A DNA stretch of 64,000 nt from Davidsoniella eucalypti (lineage: Eukaryota; Ascomycota; Sordariomycetes; Microascales; Ceratocystidaceae), in NCBI GenBank assembly GCA_004009845.1, contig RMBW01000022.1, positions 62,001 to 126,000 on the forward strand. Reading direction: 5' to 3'. A program made the translations under genes and the position numbers. The notes beneath the pieces were generated by a model, which ran no database searches, was not told where the DNA came from, and saw only the letters and a program-made list of their open reading frames with translations. Shown piece by piece: positions 37,354-46,950 of this stretch. How positions within the stretch are numbered: position 1 is the first letter of the stretch; the number at the start of each line of letters is the position of its first letter.

Positions 37354-39465
37354 TTAAAGCTTGCGGGGAAGAGCCGAAGTGGTGGGCCATTGGTATCCAG
37401 CAGCATCGCTGAACTTGTAGCCATAGGACGCCGTGAAGTCATCCAGAACAGCAGGTCCACGAGAACCGTAAGGGTACTCCATGGGGATGATCTCCTTGTT
37501 GTCATCCAGGTAGTGCAGAAGAGGAGTGAAGATTCTCCAGCTGGCATCAAGCTCGTCATCACGAACAAAGTTGGAGTGGTCACCCTTCAGGCAGTCAAGA
37601 ATTAGAGACTCGTAGGCCTCGGGGATCTTGAGGTCCGAGAAACGACGGCGGTAGGTCAAGTCGAGCTCGGTGGTGACAGTCTGCATGCTCAGACCAGGAA
37701 GCTTGGAGTTGGTCTTGATGTAGACACTCTCATTGGGCTGAATGCGCATAACCAGCTCGTTACGGGGAATGTCCTTAAAGATACCCGAGGTGACATCCTT
37801 GAACTGAATACGGATCTCGGTCTTCTGTTCATTCAGAGCCTTACCAGCCTTCATGATGAAGGGAACACCGTCCCAACGCTCACTCTTGATGTAGGCAACT
37901 AGGGCACAGAAAGTGGGGCAGCGGGAGTCTTTGGGAACAGTGTCATCCTCCTTGTACGAGGGCTTGGAGCCATCCAGAGAGCGGCCGTACTGACCGATGA
38001 TGACGTTCTTAGGCTCAATGGCAGCCATAGAGCGCAGAACACGGACCTTCTCATCGCGGATATCCTCGGCTGAGAATGAGATGGGTCTCTCCATGGCCAA
38101 AAGAGTCAACACCTGCAGAAGATGGTTCTGCATGACATCACGGATGATACCGAACTCATCGAAGTAGCCACCACGACCTTCGGTACCGAAAGGCTCCTTG
38201 AAGGTGATTTGGACGTTGTCGATGTGGTGGCGGTTCCAGGTGGCACCGAGGAAAGAATTTCCGAATCTCAGAATCAGAATGTTCTTGACCATCTCCTTAC
38301 CAAGGTAATGATCGATACGGAACAGCTCATCCTCCTTCCAGTCGGGCTCCAGAGACTTCTGGAGCTCACGAGAACTGGCAAGATCCTTACCGAAAGGCTT
38401 CTCGACCTGTTGTGAAAGGACAATTAGTAAATTGGATGGTATAGAATATAGGTAAAGAATGGCTATATATACATACAATGACACGGGCAATACCGCGCTC
38501 GGGGTAGCAGCAACGCTTGAGATGCTGCGAGACAATGGTGAAAACACTGGGAGGAAGAGCCATGTAGAACAGACGGTGGTTCTCAGGCTTGCCCTTCTCA
38601 AGAATATCTAGTTCGCGAGTCAGGTTCAGGAAGGACTCATCCTTGTCGTACTGGCCAGAGACGTAAGTGCACAGCTTGCAGAAGTCGTCTAGCTGTTGCT
38701 CCATCTCCTTGGTAGGAGTCTTCATGTAAGTACGGATGCGACGAATGTAGTCATCATGATCCATTTTGGTTCTAGCATAGCCAATGATTTTGATGTCCTT
38801 GGGCAGGAACTGGTTGCGGTACTATAGTGAGCAAAGAATGATATATTAGCATGCATCAACATGGAGATTTGGATATAAGCGCATAATAGCTATAGGATGC
38901 ATCAGACTATATGGGCTAGAAATTATACTTACGAGACCGAAGAGGGCGGGGTACTATATATTGTGTATAAAGTGCGATGTTAGTATGAGAGATTCAATGA
39001 GTGGACTAGTGCCAATGACGGATGGATGGTAAACTGACAGTCTTCTTCTTGGCGAGATCACCGGAAGCTCCAAGAACAATGATTGTGGTGTTGTCCTTGA
39101 GCTCAATGGCACTGTATGAAATGCAAAGATGTTAGCTGACGAGAGGCTCTCTAATGATTAAAAAAGTAAAAGGCGACGGAAGATGTGGTAACAGTAGTTA
39201 TTGCTGTTGTTGGTGGGTGATAGCTCCCTACGATGGATTGCGACGGGTAGCTCGAGCTTCTTGTGAAGCTCGGCCTTGGGTCAACCAAGAAAACGACTGC
39301 CAGACAGGGCGCGAATGCCTGCAGTTCTAATCCGCAATCCACACGCTGATCACAGGGCCAATGGCCCAGTTAAGGCTAGCGATCAATGATGAATGATGGA
39401 ATGGGAGATGGGGAGATAGGAGATGATATAATAACGTACGCAGGGTCGTTCATGTGGCCGGCCAT
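37354..39465 (-). CDS. ZWF1: Glucose-6-phosphate 1-dehydrogenase (oxidative pentose phosphate pathway)
   Basis: Five exons on the minus strand: 39440-39465, 39039-39111, 38933-38953 (only 21 nt), 38477-38821 and 37354-38406. They join to 505 aa, the normal length of the fungal enzyme. The nucleotide-binding motif GASGDLAKKK starts at G23. The 21-nt exon encodes YPALFGL. VEKPFGKDL begins exon 5, and the substrate-binding/catalytic signature RIDHYLGKE is at 185-193, including the catalytic-site His and Lys expected for the family. The C-terminus ends DAAGYQWPTTSALPRKL. The enzyme oxidises glucose 6-phosphate to 6-phosphogluconolactone with NADP+ in the cytosol and supplies NADPH. The first exon holds only eight complete codons and is followed by a 328-bp intron; the other introns are 85, 111 and 70 bp. 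The first ATG was chosen because it splices in frame into the conserved domain. Confidence 0.95.
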
Positions 39466-42368
39466 TGCAACTAGTTGGAGATGAGATATTATGAGATGGA
39501 GTTGGGAGCGAAGATAAAAGCGAGGTGGAAAGTGGAAAGTGGAAAGAAAACCAGAATAGCAACCGGGTGAAATGAAAGATGTGCAGGATTATGAGAAGAT
39601 GGAAGAGAGAAAAAGCCAAGGCCGATGGAACGGGATAGGTCGAGCTATGTGAGAAGCAGTAGCGCAGCTAGCAGTATTATGAGAGAGCACCTAGTAGCAA
39701 GTCGAGAGGGGCGAGAAGGATTGTTCAATGATGAGGTGCTGGGTTGGAAGTGGGAGGCGAAGGTTCGATTCGATAGCACAGGAAGCTTTGGATGGTGGGT
39801 AGGCTGGCTGATTTAGTTTGATTGGGGTCAGCTTAAATTTATTGAGCTCGCCCTTTAGGTTTAGGTGCAGATGCAGAGAGTAGTTGCCGCTACTGTCCGT
39901 CCGTTTCTGCTGGCCCGCTTAAGTCCATGGAGCTTCCACAGAAGGCTATAGCAGAATAAGAAGAATTATGTGTGTGCATATACATAAGAGTAAAACAGAG
40001 CGGGGCAAAGCTGGAGCTTCTGGTGTGCTTGGGTTGGCCCGCCAAAGCTTGTTTGATAGTCTCCTAACTCCGGGCGGGACGGGGGCTGTTGGCGTCCCTT
40101 GATTTTTTTCTGTAATTGTTGAGGGCCTGGGCTGCTAGTTGATGGTATGCCAAGCCCACCTTTCCGCCATATAACAACACAGCGTTGAACCTCCAATCCC
40201 CATCACGTCTAGGTTGTATTACAAATGCCACCGGACGCTCGAACCGATGCTGACGAATGTCTTGTCGTTTTCTCTCTAAGATATAGACATTGCTACCTGG
40301 TAAATTCTATGTCACACGGTTACTTCCAGACGGACTGTTTTCTGGCGTTTCTGCTGCTGATTCGTATATTTCAATGCCTGCAGCTATAGCAATAGGCACA
40401 CAACCTCGCTTCCCGATGCCGAACTGCCTCTATCCTTCATCGGAGTACATCGGTGATGCTTGAAATATAAACCAGGCATGTCTCGCGTTCTCGGCTTTCG
40501 TTCATTTTGCGCCTCCATCTCACCGGACGCCGCTTTTGGATTTTTAAACAACACAGTAGTCGCCGTCCATAAAGCTCAGTCAGGCTCGAAACCTCCAGGT
40601 CGCCAGTCAGGGCCTATAGCTTGTCCTTTTTGACGCCGGACTTCCTCGATTGCAGTCCGGAATCGTCCTGACAAGTATAACTCCCTTTATAACTCCCATT
40701 AGGCGACAAACCCTCCATGAGCTGGGGATTTCCCACCTGTTACGTCGGAGCTAGCGCGTTACAACCATTGGTCAAGTCCAGCGACCGGCTTTTGCATGCC
40801 CGGCCAGCATCGCTTTACTGAACGAAAAAAAAAAACCCCGTGAAAAAACAGGCTAGATTGCGACAAGGGGTCCCCGCGTTGAAATGTACTCCGGACTAGG
40901 AGCTATGCAGATGTGTGAGTTGTTATATTCCATCTGTTCAAGGACGCAAATTGTATAACAGTTGCATTGACCGACATTATATGGACCAATTGATGGCTCG
41001 GGTTTTTTTTTCTCTTTTTTCTTTACAGGTATCTAAAGATTATATAGAAATGTATGTGTGTATACATAAGACATTACCACACCAACATAACTATATGTCT
41101 GTCAGACTGCTGACTGGAGCGCTTCAGGCTTGTTTTAGCCGACGGGCGAGGGTCTTGAAGCAAGAATACAACTATTTTATGTACAGGTAGGTTAGTGGGG
41201 AAAAAATGCTTGATCCAGTCAAACTCAAAATTCTTTGCACAGGGTTTCTAGTCTGGCTTCATCATCAGCGTCATTGTCAGTTCAACCCCACCATCAAAGC
41301 CCCTCTTTTTCTTTTACATGTATCTAGGCCGAGCGTTCAACCTAGTTTGGGATGCCTACCTAATATACATACAACGATATGATTGTCCACGTTGAGCCTC
41401 AGTTGGTTGTCCCTGGAGGAGGTACAGCTACGTAGATAGAGTAGTATTTACCATATAAATGAACTGCAGGTTACTGCATGATAGGAACCTAGCTCAGGAC
41501 CTAGAACACGATATATAGTTGAATATATGATTATATGTACCTAATTCTATAGGATCCAATCTACACCCAAAGCCAGAAAAGAGAGGACAAGCATCCATGA
41601 GATCGTAACTGAGCTCAACACCGCTGTCGCTGACAAGAACATTCTACAACATTGGAAGCCGGCCTAGAATCGGATGCCTTCCATTGTGTACTTTTAGTTA
41701 GACTTTTTAACATGTCCATATATGTAAATGATATAGACGACATAGCAATCAATTGGTATATCTATCATCTACGGTTATCTACACTTTGTTCACGGACGAC
41801 TGCATTTTTTATTGAACCTTGATTCACGGAGGCTATTCTAACAGCAACTAGAAGATTAATGCAACATAAATAACTAGTTTATTTATCATTTCTTAGTTAA
41901 TCCCTCTTCCCTAATTTATACACAATCGCATGACTATTCCTCACGCAATTCCCTTCAACATTGTAGTGGCCGTGATCCATCCTTTACTTTCTCCTACATA
42001 TATCACAACTATAAGACCCATGTCCTCTATTGTTATCTTTAGTCAAGTTTAACATGGCAGAGATCACTGCAGTGATCAATACAGGGCTAGTATAGATGGT
42101 TTTGCCGGACACCATGATATACTTCTGCAAAGCTTTGAGTGACAGCTACCAGAGTAGCATAGCTGTTTTCAATGCCAATAACAAAGGGTTGAAGGCTTCG
42201 AGTATTGGCCGAGGCTAGTCCAGCGTAGAATTATCGGTGTACCTTGAGTCGATTTTTTTATTTCCCAAGAAACCACCTTCTTCTCTGTAGCACAATAAAG
42301 CCTAGAAATTGCATAGGCTTGCACTATTCTAAAATTCAAAACCTTCATTTTTACGATACTAAGTCATC

Positions 42369-42374
42369 CACGTG
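42369..42374. promoter_or_regulatory. CACGTG site 1 upstream of eL33 gene
   Basis: CACGTG in the context TCCACGTGATCC, 369 bp before the ATG. It is the core recognised by Cbf1-type bHLH factors. Confidence 0.5.
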
Positions 42375-42403
42375 ATCCAAGTCCTGCTTTGTTTCTATTT
42401 CAT

Positions 42404-42415
42404 AACCCTAGGGTT
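42404..42415. promoter_or_regulatory. Palindromic AACCCTAGGGTT (Tbf1-like) upstream of eL33 gene
   Basis: A perfect 12-bp palindrome containing two back-to-back TAGGGTT-like half sites. Telobox-binding Tbf1 proteins recognise TTAGGGTT-type sequences, and in several ascomycetes they regulate ribosomal protein genes. Confidence 0.5.
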
Positions 42416-42443
42416 GATTATAAGTAAGTTTGGTTCTATCATA

Positions 42444-42449
42444 CACGTG
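42444..42449. promoter_or_regulatory. CACGTG site 2 upstream of eL33 gene
   Basis: CACGTG in the context ACACGTGACCC, 294 bp before the ATG. Confidence 0.5.
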
Positions 42450-42579
42450 ACCCATCTTTTCCCCATTTATTTAATGCTGTGGCGCACGCCACATGGTCCC
42501 TTATCGGACTTTCACACGACTTATCAAATCTAGCTGCACGGGATATCCCACACACATTGTTGCGCAAAAAAAAGGCCTC

Positions 42580-42585
42580 CACGTG
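42580..42585. promoter_or_regulatory. CACGTG site 3 upstream of eL33 gene
   Basis: CACGTG in the context TCCACGTGACTTGG, 158 bp before the ATG. It is the closest of the three sites. Confidence 0.5.
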
Positions 42586-42742
42586 ACTTGGCCCTAGATC
42601 GAGGGCCAAAAATTTTAGTGGCCCTCACTCTACCGACGCCCACTTCAACATTGAGCATCACCAAGATAGACGTGTCAACCAACACAAACGGACCTTCGAT
42701 CTCCTTTTCGTCAATTCAGTTGGGAAGGATCATACAGTCAAA

Positions 42743-43684
42743 ATGCCTTCGGCTGCCGGTCACAGATGTGAGTTGTCCTATACCCAAGCACTTACGAGCG
42801 TCAAGCAAACGATCACCACCTTCGAAATCATCAGCGAGTTCAAAATCGCAGATCAAATGCAGACAATCGCAATGTGTGCATGGATCGTTAAAATGACTTC
42901 AGATAACTAACATACCTTCTAGTATACGTTAAGTAAGTTAACACACCAAAACATCACATTCGACGAAAACATGCGAGAACAACTATTGAATTTCAACACC
43001 CCGGACGACGTCATTACATTTTGCAAATACACACCAATCAAATATCACCACTACAATTTCACAGCACCACTCCACCAAAAGCTACTTGCGACGACTGTTC
43101 ATATATATACACACCATATCTCGCCAAAACTGATTTAATACCGTCAATTTTCATGAAACTACGAATTATTACGAACATCTATTCTGACTGGGTTTTCTCC
43201 ACAGGGCTCGCCACCTGAGCTACCAGCGCTCTCGGCACAATACCAACCCTGGTACCTCTCTGGTCCAGATTGAGGGTGTTGATAACACCGACGGTGCCAA
43301 GTGAGTGCTATCCGCCTCCCACATATCTCCGCAGTATCCCATATAAATAGGACCTACTCTGGGGGACATGTGAGGAATTCACCACTCGCACGACATAAAT
43401 CTAATATTATTGATAGCTTCTACCTCGGCAAGAAGGTCGCTTACGTCTACCGCGGCCACAAGGAGATCCGTGGCACCAAGATCCGCGTCATCTGGGGCAA
43501 GATCACCCGCTCGCACGGTATGTTGGGACTCTATGAACCACCCGATAAACTATGTCTTAACCATGATACTAACTCACCATATACAGGTAACTCTGGCGTT
43601 GTCCGCGCTAAGTTCGATCACCCCCTGCCTGCCAAGTCATTCGGTGCTTCTCTGCGCGTGATGCTGTACCCCTCTTCGATATAA
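42743..43684 (+). CDS. RPL33: 60S ribosomal protein eL33 (L33/L35Ae), with a 10-nt microexon
   Basis: Five exons (42743-42767, 42923-42932, 43205-43300, 43417-43517, 43587-43684) join to 109 aa, the usual fungal length. Exon 1 encodes MPSAAGHR plus one base. Exon 2 is only 10 nt (TATACGTTAA) and supplies the rest of L plus YV and two bases of K. Exon 3 then reads ARHLSYQRSRHNTNPGTS. The conserved core FYLGKKVAYVYR, RVIWGKITRSHGNSGVVRAKF and the C-terminal end FGASLRVMLYPSSI are intact. The introns are 155, 272, 116 and 69 bp, all GT-AG, and intron 1 has an ATAACTAAC branch site 15 bases before the acceptor. The protein binds 25S rRNA in the large subunit. Without the microexon the family's LYVK segment cannot be made in frame, which is the main support for this model. 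Confidence 0.92.
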
Positions 43685-46405
43685 TGAATTCCCTGGACGG
43701 AGTTGGGTTGATGGGTTCATGATTTGGCTGCATCGGGTCAGGGCAAGGATACAAAGTCTAGCCTTGTCCTAAAACTAAAAAGAAAGAGCATTCAATTCAA
43801 CAAAGTGAAACAGCTACTACCGAAGCATTCTACTGGTGAGACGATTATCTCAGCCTCGACCTATTTGATTTTCTAAATGGTTCATGGATAATGTGATGAT
43901 TTACAAGTTATATGTGGTACGACGATTGGTTCTTGCATAGGTAACCGAGCATAACAGATATGTGAGTGTCTTTAGCATGATAAATAGCTACTGATGGCAT
44001 ATCTGTATACTTGGTAACTTCGCTAGGAATGCATATCAACATCGTCATGTTGGCTTGTATCTCTCATTTCCTTCTTGGGGTCTTTTCTCTTTTATGGCTT
44101 GATATCATATCTTTCGTGGAGTATCATCAGATACTCTTTCATGGCCTAACATACTAGTGTGTATATGTGATGGGGTTCTTTTTGGGTATAATCGGGTGTT
44201 ACGGAGGATAGAAATGATTAAAAAAAAGTACGATCATCAAAGACAATCATGATTATGACGATAAGCTCGCAACCACACAATTGGTAGTTGTTAAAAAAAA
44301 CTATTTCTGTCTAGTATATGCAGTGATACAGTGGGCTAACTTCAGGATGCGTCATTCTTAATCTTTATATAGTCATCCAGTAAGTCACCTAATAGTGATG
44401 CCATGATGAAGTATGTAATGAAAATGGCCAAAAAGTTGTAGTACGTAGCAACTTGCGTTGTTTACTTGTGGCCTATCAAGCAAAAATCATATATGCATCT
44501 CTAGGGAAATGATCTGTGCTTAGCAAAACCTCTTGAACTGTCAAGTTCATGTCCTGTTGACCACAAATTTACAATAACTGATACTTGAATTACCACTCAA
44601 CATGCTAACAGTTAGATTCGTGTAACATACATACATTAGGGTTAGAACGCATAGTGAGGGTTTATAAAAGATGTAGACAGATTGAGTTATATAGCATCCA
44701 TAGATAAAATACAACATCGGTGGCTCATCGAGTATATACTATTCAATTAGCATAGAAGCTGCTGAAAAACAAATTATCTTGTGTAATACTTTGAACCGAT
44801 ATGAGCCTTTGATGAACGTACGTGCTCATGATAGTGCGAGCATCTAGTACATTCTATATGATGTAGCATGATAGATATACAGTACTTACTGCCTCTATCA
44901 ACTCAATATGTTCTGTTTTAGTTGGAGAAAATCTCAAGATTGTATTTGATATCTTAAGTCTCGGATGGTCCGGATCTGGTAAATTTGGTTGAGCAAACTA
45001 TGACCTTGTATACGAGCGACATACCCACTCAATGACACCCACGAACGTAACCACATGACAGGATTGTCATCATTGCAGTAATCAAGACCTGTACATAGAG
45101 ATTAAAGGTGTGTCAAACATATGGCTTGTCATGCAAGCATTACTTATATCAAGGCTAGAAAATTGAACAACATCGATAGAGTCAATTTTTTCTCAGATCA
45201 ACGACTCGGATATGCTATGTTGCCTAATTGTCCTTTATACAAATCAGATTGGAAATACGCAATGCGCACCGACAATACAACAAACACTCGGACGGCATAC
45301 CAAGAGATATGTGTACAAGTAGCTTCAATGCCAAGTGCCCTAGAACATATTGAGGAAAGTTAGGAGGGCATGTTCGGATGTATAAATGGGAGAATGGCAG
45401 TATTTCACCAGTTTGAAGCTATGACTACCACTGTTTATGATGGTTTATCCGTGTACTGATACTAAATAGATGGAAAGAGAAACCAACTGTTGTTCAATAT
45501 AAAGGTATATCTATGGACTATGTCGCCGTGGAACATGGCTGACACTCGTGACATTCACATAAGCTACCTAAGTTCATAAACAAGCGAAAAGCGATCCAAA
45601 AGCCTATATATATCTATACACACTATGCATCCCATCTCTTTAGGACTGTATAGACGAGTACGAGTATATGGGGAAAATGAGAGGGGCCTTGAGGGAACTC
45701 TTTACATGCAAGATGGACAGAGAGGGAGGGGGGGTCATAGAGAGCTACTTGGACATGACGAAGAGACAAGAAAAAAATATAAGGAAAGCCCTACGTCCGT
45801 CGAATGAGAAAGAGTTAGACAACATAGTCAATATGGAGAGAATATGAGACAGTCGCTTTGCGGGTTTGACTGAGTTCAAATCTAGACCAGGCCATGAAAA
45901 GAATATCGTCCCTTGCATGACATAGTTTGTGAAAACATTCTTATTGATCAATATTGGATATGGTTGAATAAGGGCATATATTAGTTGCCAGATAAACAAT
46001 AAGCTAGCATGGACGAACATGATCTGAGGGTTTTTTATATAACTTTTTCTGTATAGGATATGCGGATTTTCGACCATAGGACTACCAGTCCGTTAATGTG
46101 GGATTCTCGTTTCTCGGGTTAAATACGAACATTTGGATTTCTTATCTTGTTGTTCTTTTCATTCTCGTCAATAGGCTGGAAAAAGTAAACAAAGCTTGTA
46201 ACAATAGTTCATGCATGACGTTACATATTTTACTTTCCTTTCTAGCTCACATCATGTGGACATACTTTATGACTTACGAATAACAAGTAATTGGATACAT
46301 TGTATGCACTTCACAGCTTTCCCTAGACTTGAATGCAAACAACATAGAAAAAAAAAGAAACTTCATGATACTGAGATCACGAAGTGATGAAGAGAACTTG
46401 ATGCT
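43685..46405. other. Intergenic between eL33 and tRNA-Gln
   Basis: No gene seen. The first part is the eL33 3' flank, and the rest is AT-rich. A telomere-like pair TTAGGGTTAG...GAGGGTTTA occurs near 44637-44665. Reading frames here are short and without motifs. Confidence 0.45.
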
Positions 46406-46478
46406 AGGCCTAACCAGGATTCGAACCTGGGCTTACGGAATCAGAATCCGACGTCCTAACCAACTAGACTATTAAGCC
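46406..46478 (-). tRNA. tRNA-Gln (anticodon CUG), intronless
   Basis: On the minus strand the 73-nt sequence folds as a cloverleaf. The acceptor is GGCTTAA/TTAGGCC with one G-T pair. The D arm is GTCT/GGAC with loop AGTTGGTTA. The anticodon arm is TCGGA-TTCTGAT-TCCGT, and the variable loop AAGCC. The T arm is CCAGG-TTCGAAT-CCTGG, and the discriminator base is T. The anticodon CTG reads CAG (Gln). The B box GGTTCGAATCC is perfect. The only irregularity is a T-T mismatch at the 27-43 pair. No intron is present and CCA is not encoded, as expected for a eukaryote. Confidence 0.93.
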
Positions 46479-46538
46479 GTGAGTTTCTTGTTGGCGTGAG
46501 TTTTTGTGAGTATCACGAGATATCAAAGTTTTTTTTTT

Positions 46539-46870
46539 CTTCTTTTTTTTCGGCCTACGATCCAACCACCCTCGGGGGCCGCACATACAAAGCTATTGAG
46601 TTTGTCAAGCGGAGGACTCTAAATATCTGTCCGGTATCCAATCCGGCGTCGTATGATCTTAGTGATTTAGGTAGACGTTAAATATAATCAAATCAAATCA
46701 AATCAAACTTCTTTTTTTTCGGCCTACGATCCAACCACCCTCGGGGGCCGCACATACAAAGCTATTGAGTTTGTCGAGCGGAGGATTTTAAATATCTGTC
46801 CGGTATCCAATCCGGCATCGTATGAGCTTAGTGATTTAGGTAGACGTTAAATATAATCAAATCAAATCAG
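46539..46870 (+). repeat. Two-copy tandem repeat, 169-bp period, SINE-like
   Basis: Copy 1 is 46539-46707 and copy 2 is 46708-46870. Both begin CTTC(T)8CGGCCTACG. I count five substitutions between them. Each copy ends in a short (AAATC)n tail. Each contains TTGTCRAGCGGAGG, which resembles a Pol III A box, and CCGGTATCCAATCCGG, which resembles a decayed B box/T arm. An internal Pol III-like promoter plus a simple-repeat tail suggests a tRNA-derived SINE inserted or duplicated head to tail. The array starts 61 bp upstream of the tRNA-Gln gene, a common landing zone for retroelements. The SINE identity is inference; the tandem duplication is directly visible. Confidence 0.8.
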
Positions 46871-46873
46871 ATC

Positions 46874-46950
46874 GTGTCGAGCGGAGAGGGGATGATCAGC
46901 CATATATTTGCTAACCAATACGGCGTCGAATAATGTTGGTGGCTAATGTA
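46874..46950 (+). repeat. Degenerate third copy of the 169-bp repeat (partial)
   Basis: GTCGAGCGGAG, an ATAT..TG segment, CCAATACGGCGTCGAAT and a following TTGGTGG line up in the same order as the second half of the two full copies, but with many changes. It looks like an older, truncated copy. Confidence 0.5.

Larger units (their letters stand above)
39466..42742. promoter_or_regulatory. Divergent intergenic region between G6PD and eL33 genes
   Basis: No gene accepted. From about 40330 to 40900 the sequence is noticeably more GC-rich than its flanks. It contains a 51-codon frame (40478-40633) without recognisable motifs. The last 400 bases hold the eL33 promoter sites listed separately. The remainder is AT-rich. 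Confidence 0.45.

Noticed and set aside
38407..38601. Apparent N-terminus of a large minus-strand G6PD frame
   Set aside because: This part reads through intron sequence 38407-38476 and then exon 4 in a wrong frame. The true upstream exons lie at 38477-39465.
40478..40633. 51-codon ORF in a locally GC-rich stretch
   Set aside because: ATG frame without motifs; the TATA-like sequence lies only about 10 bases before the ATG. Probably G6PD upstream DNA.
46539..46870. Tandem repeats considered as a CRISPR array or LTR pair
   Set aside because: Adjacent copies with no spacers rule out CRISPR; no TG..CA ends or primer-binding site support an LTR.
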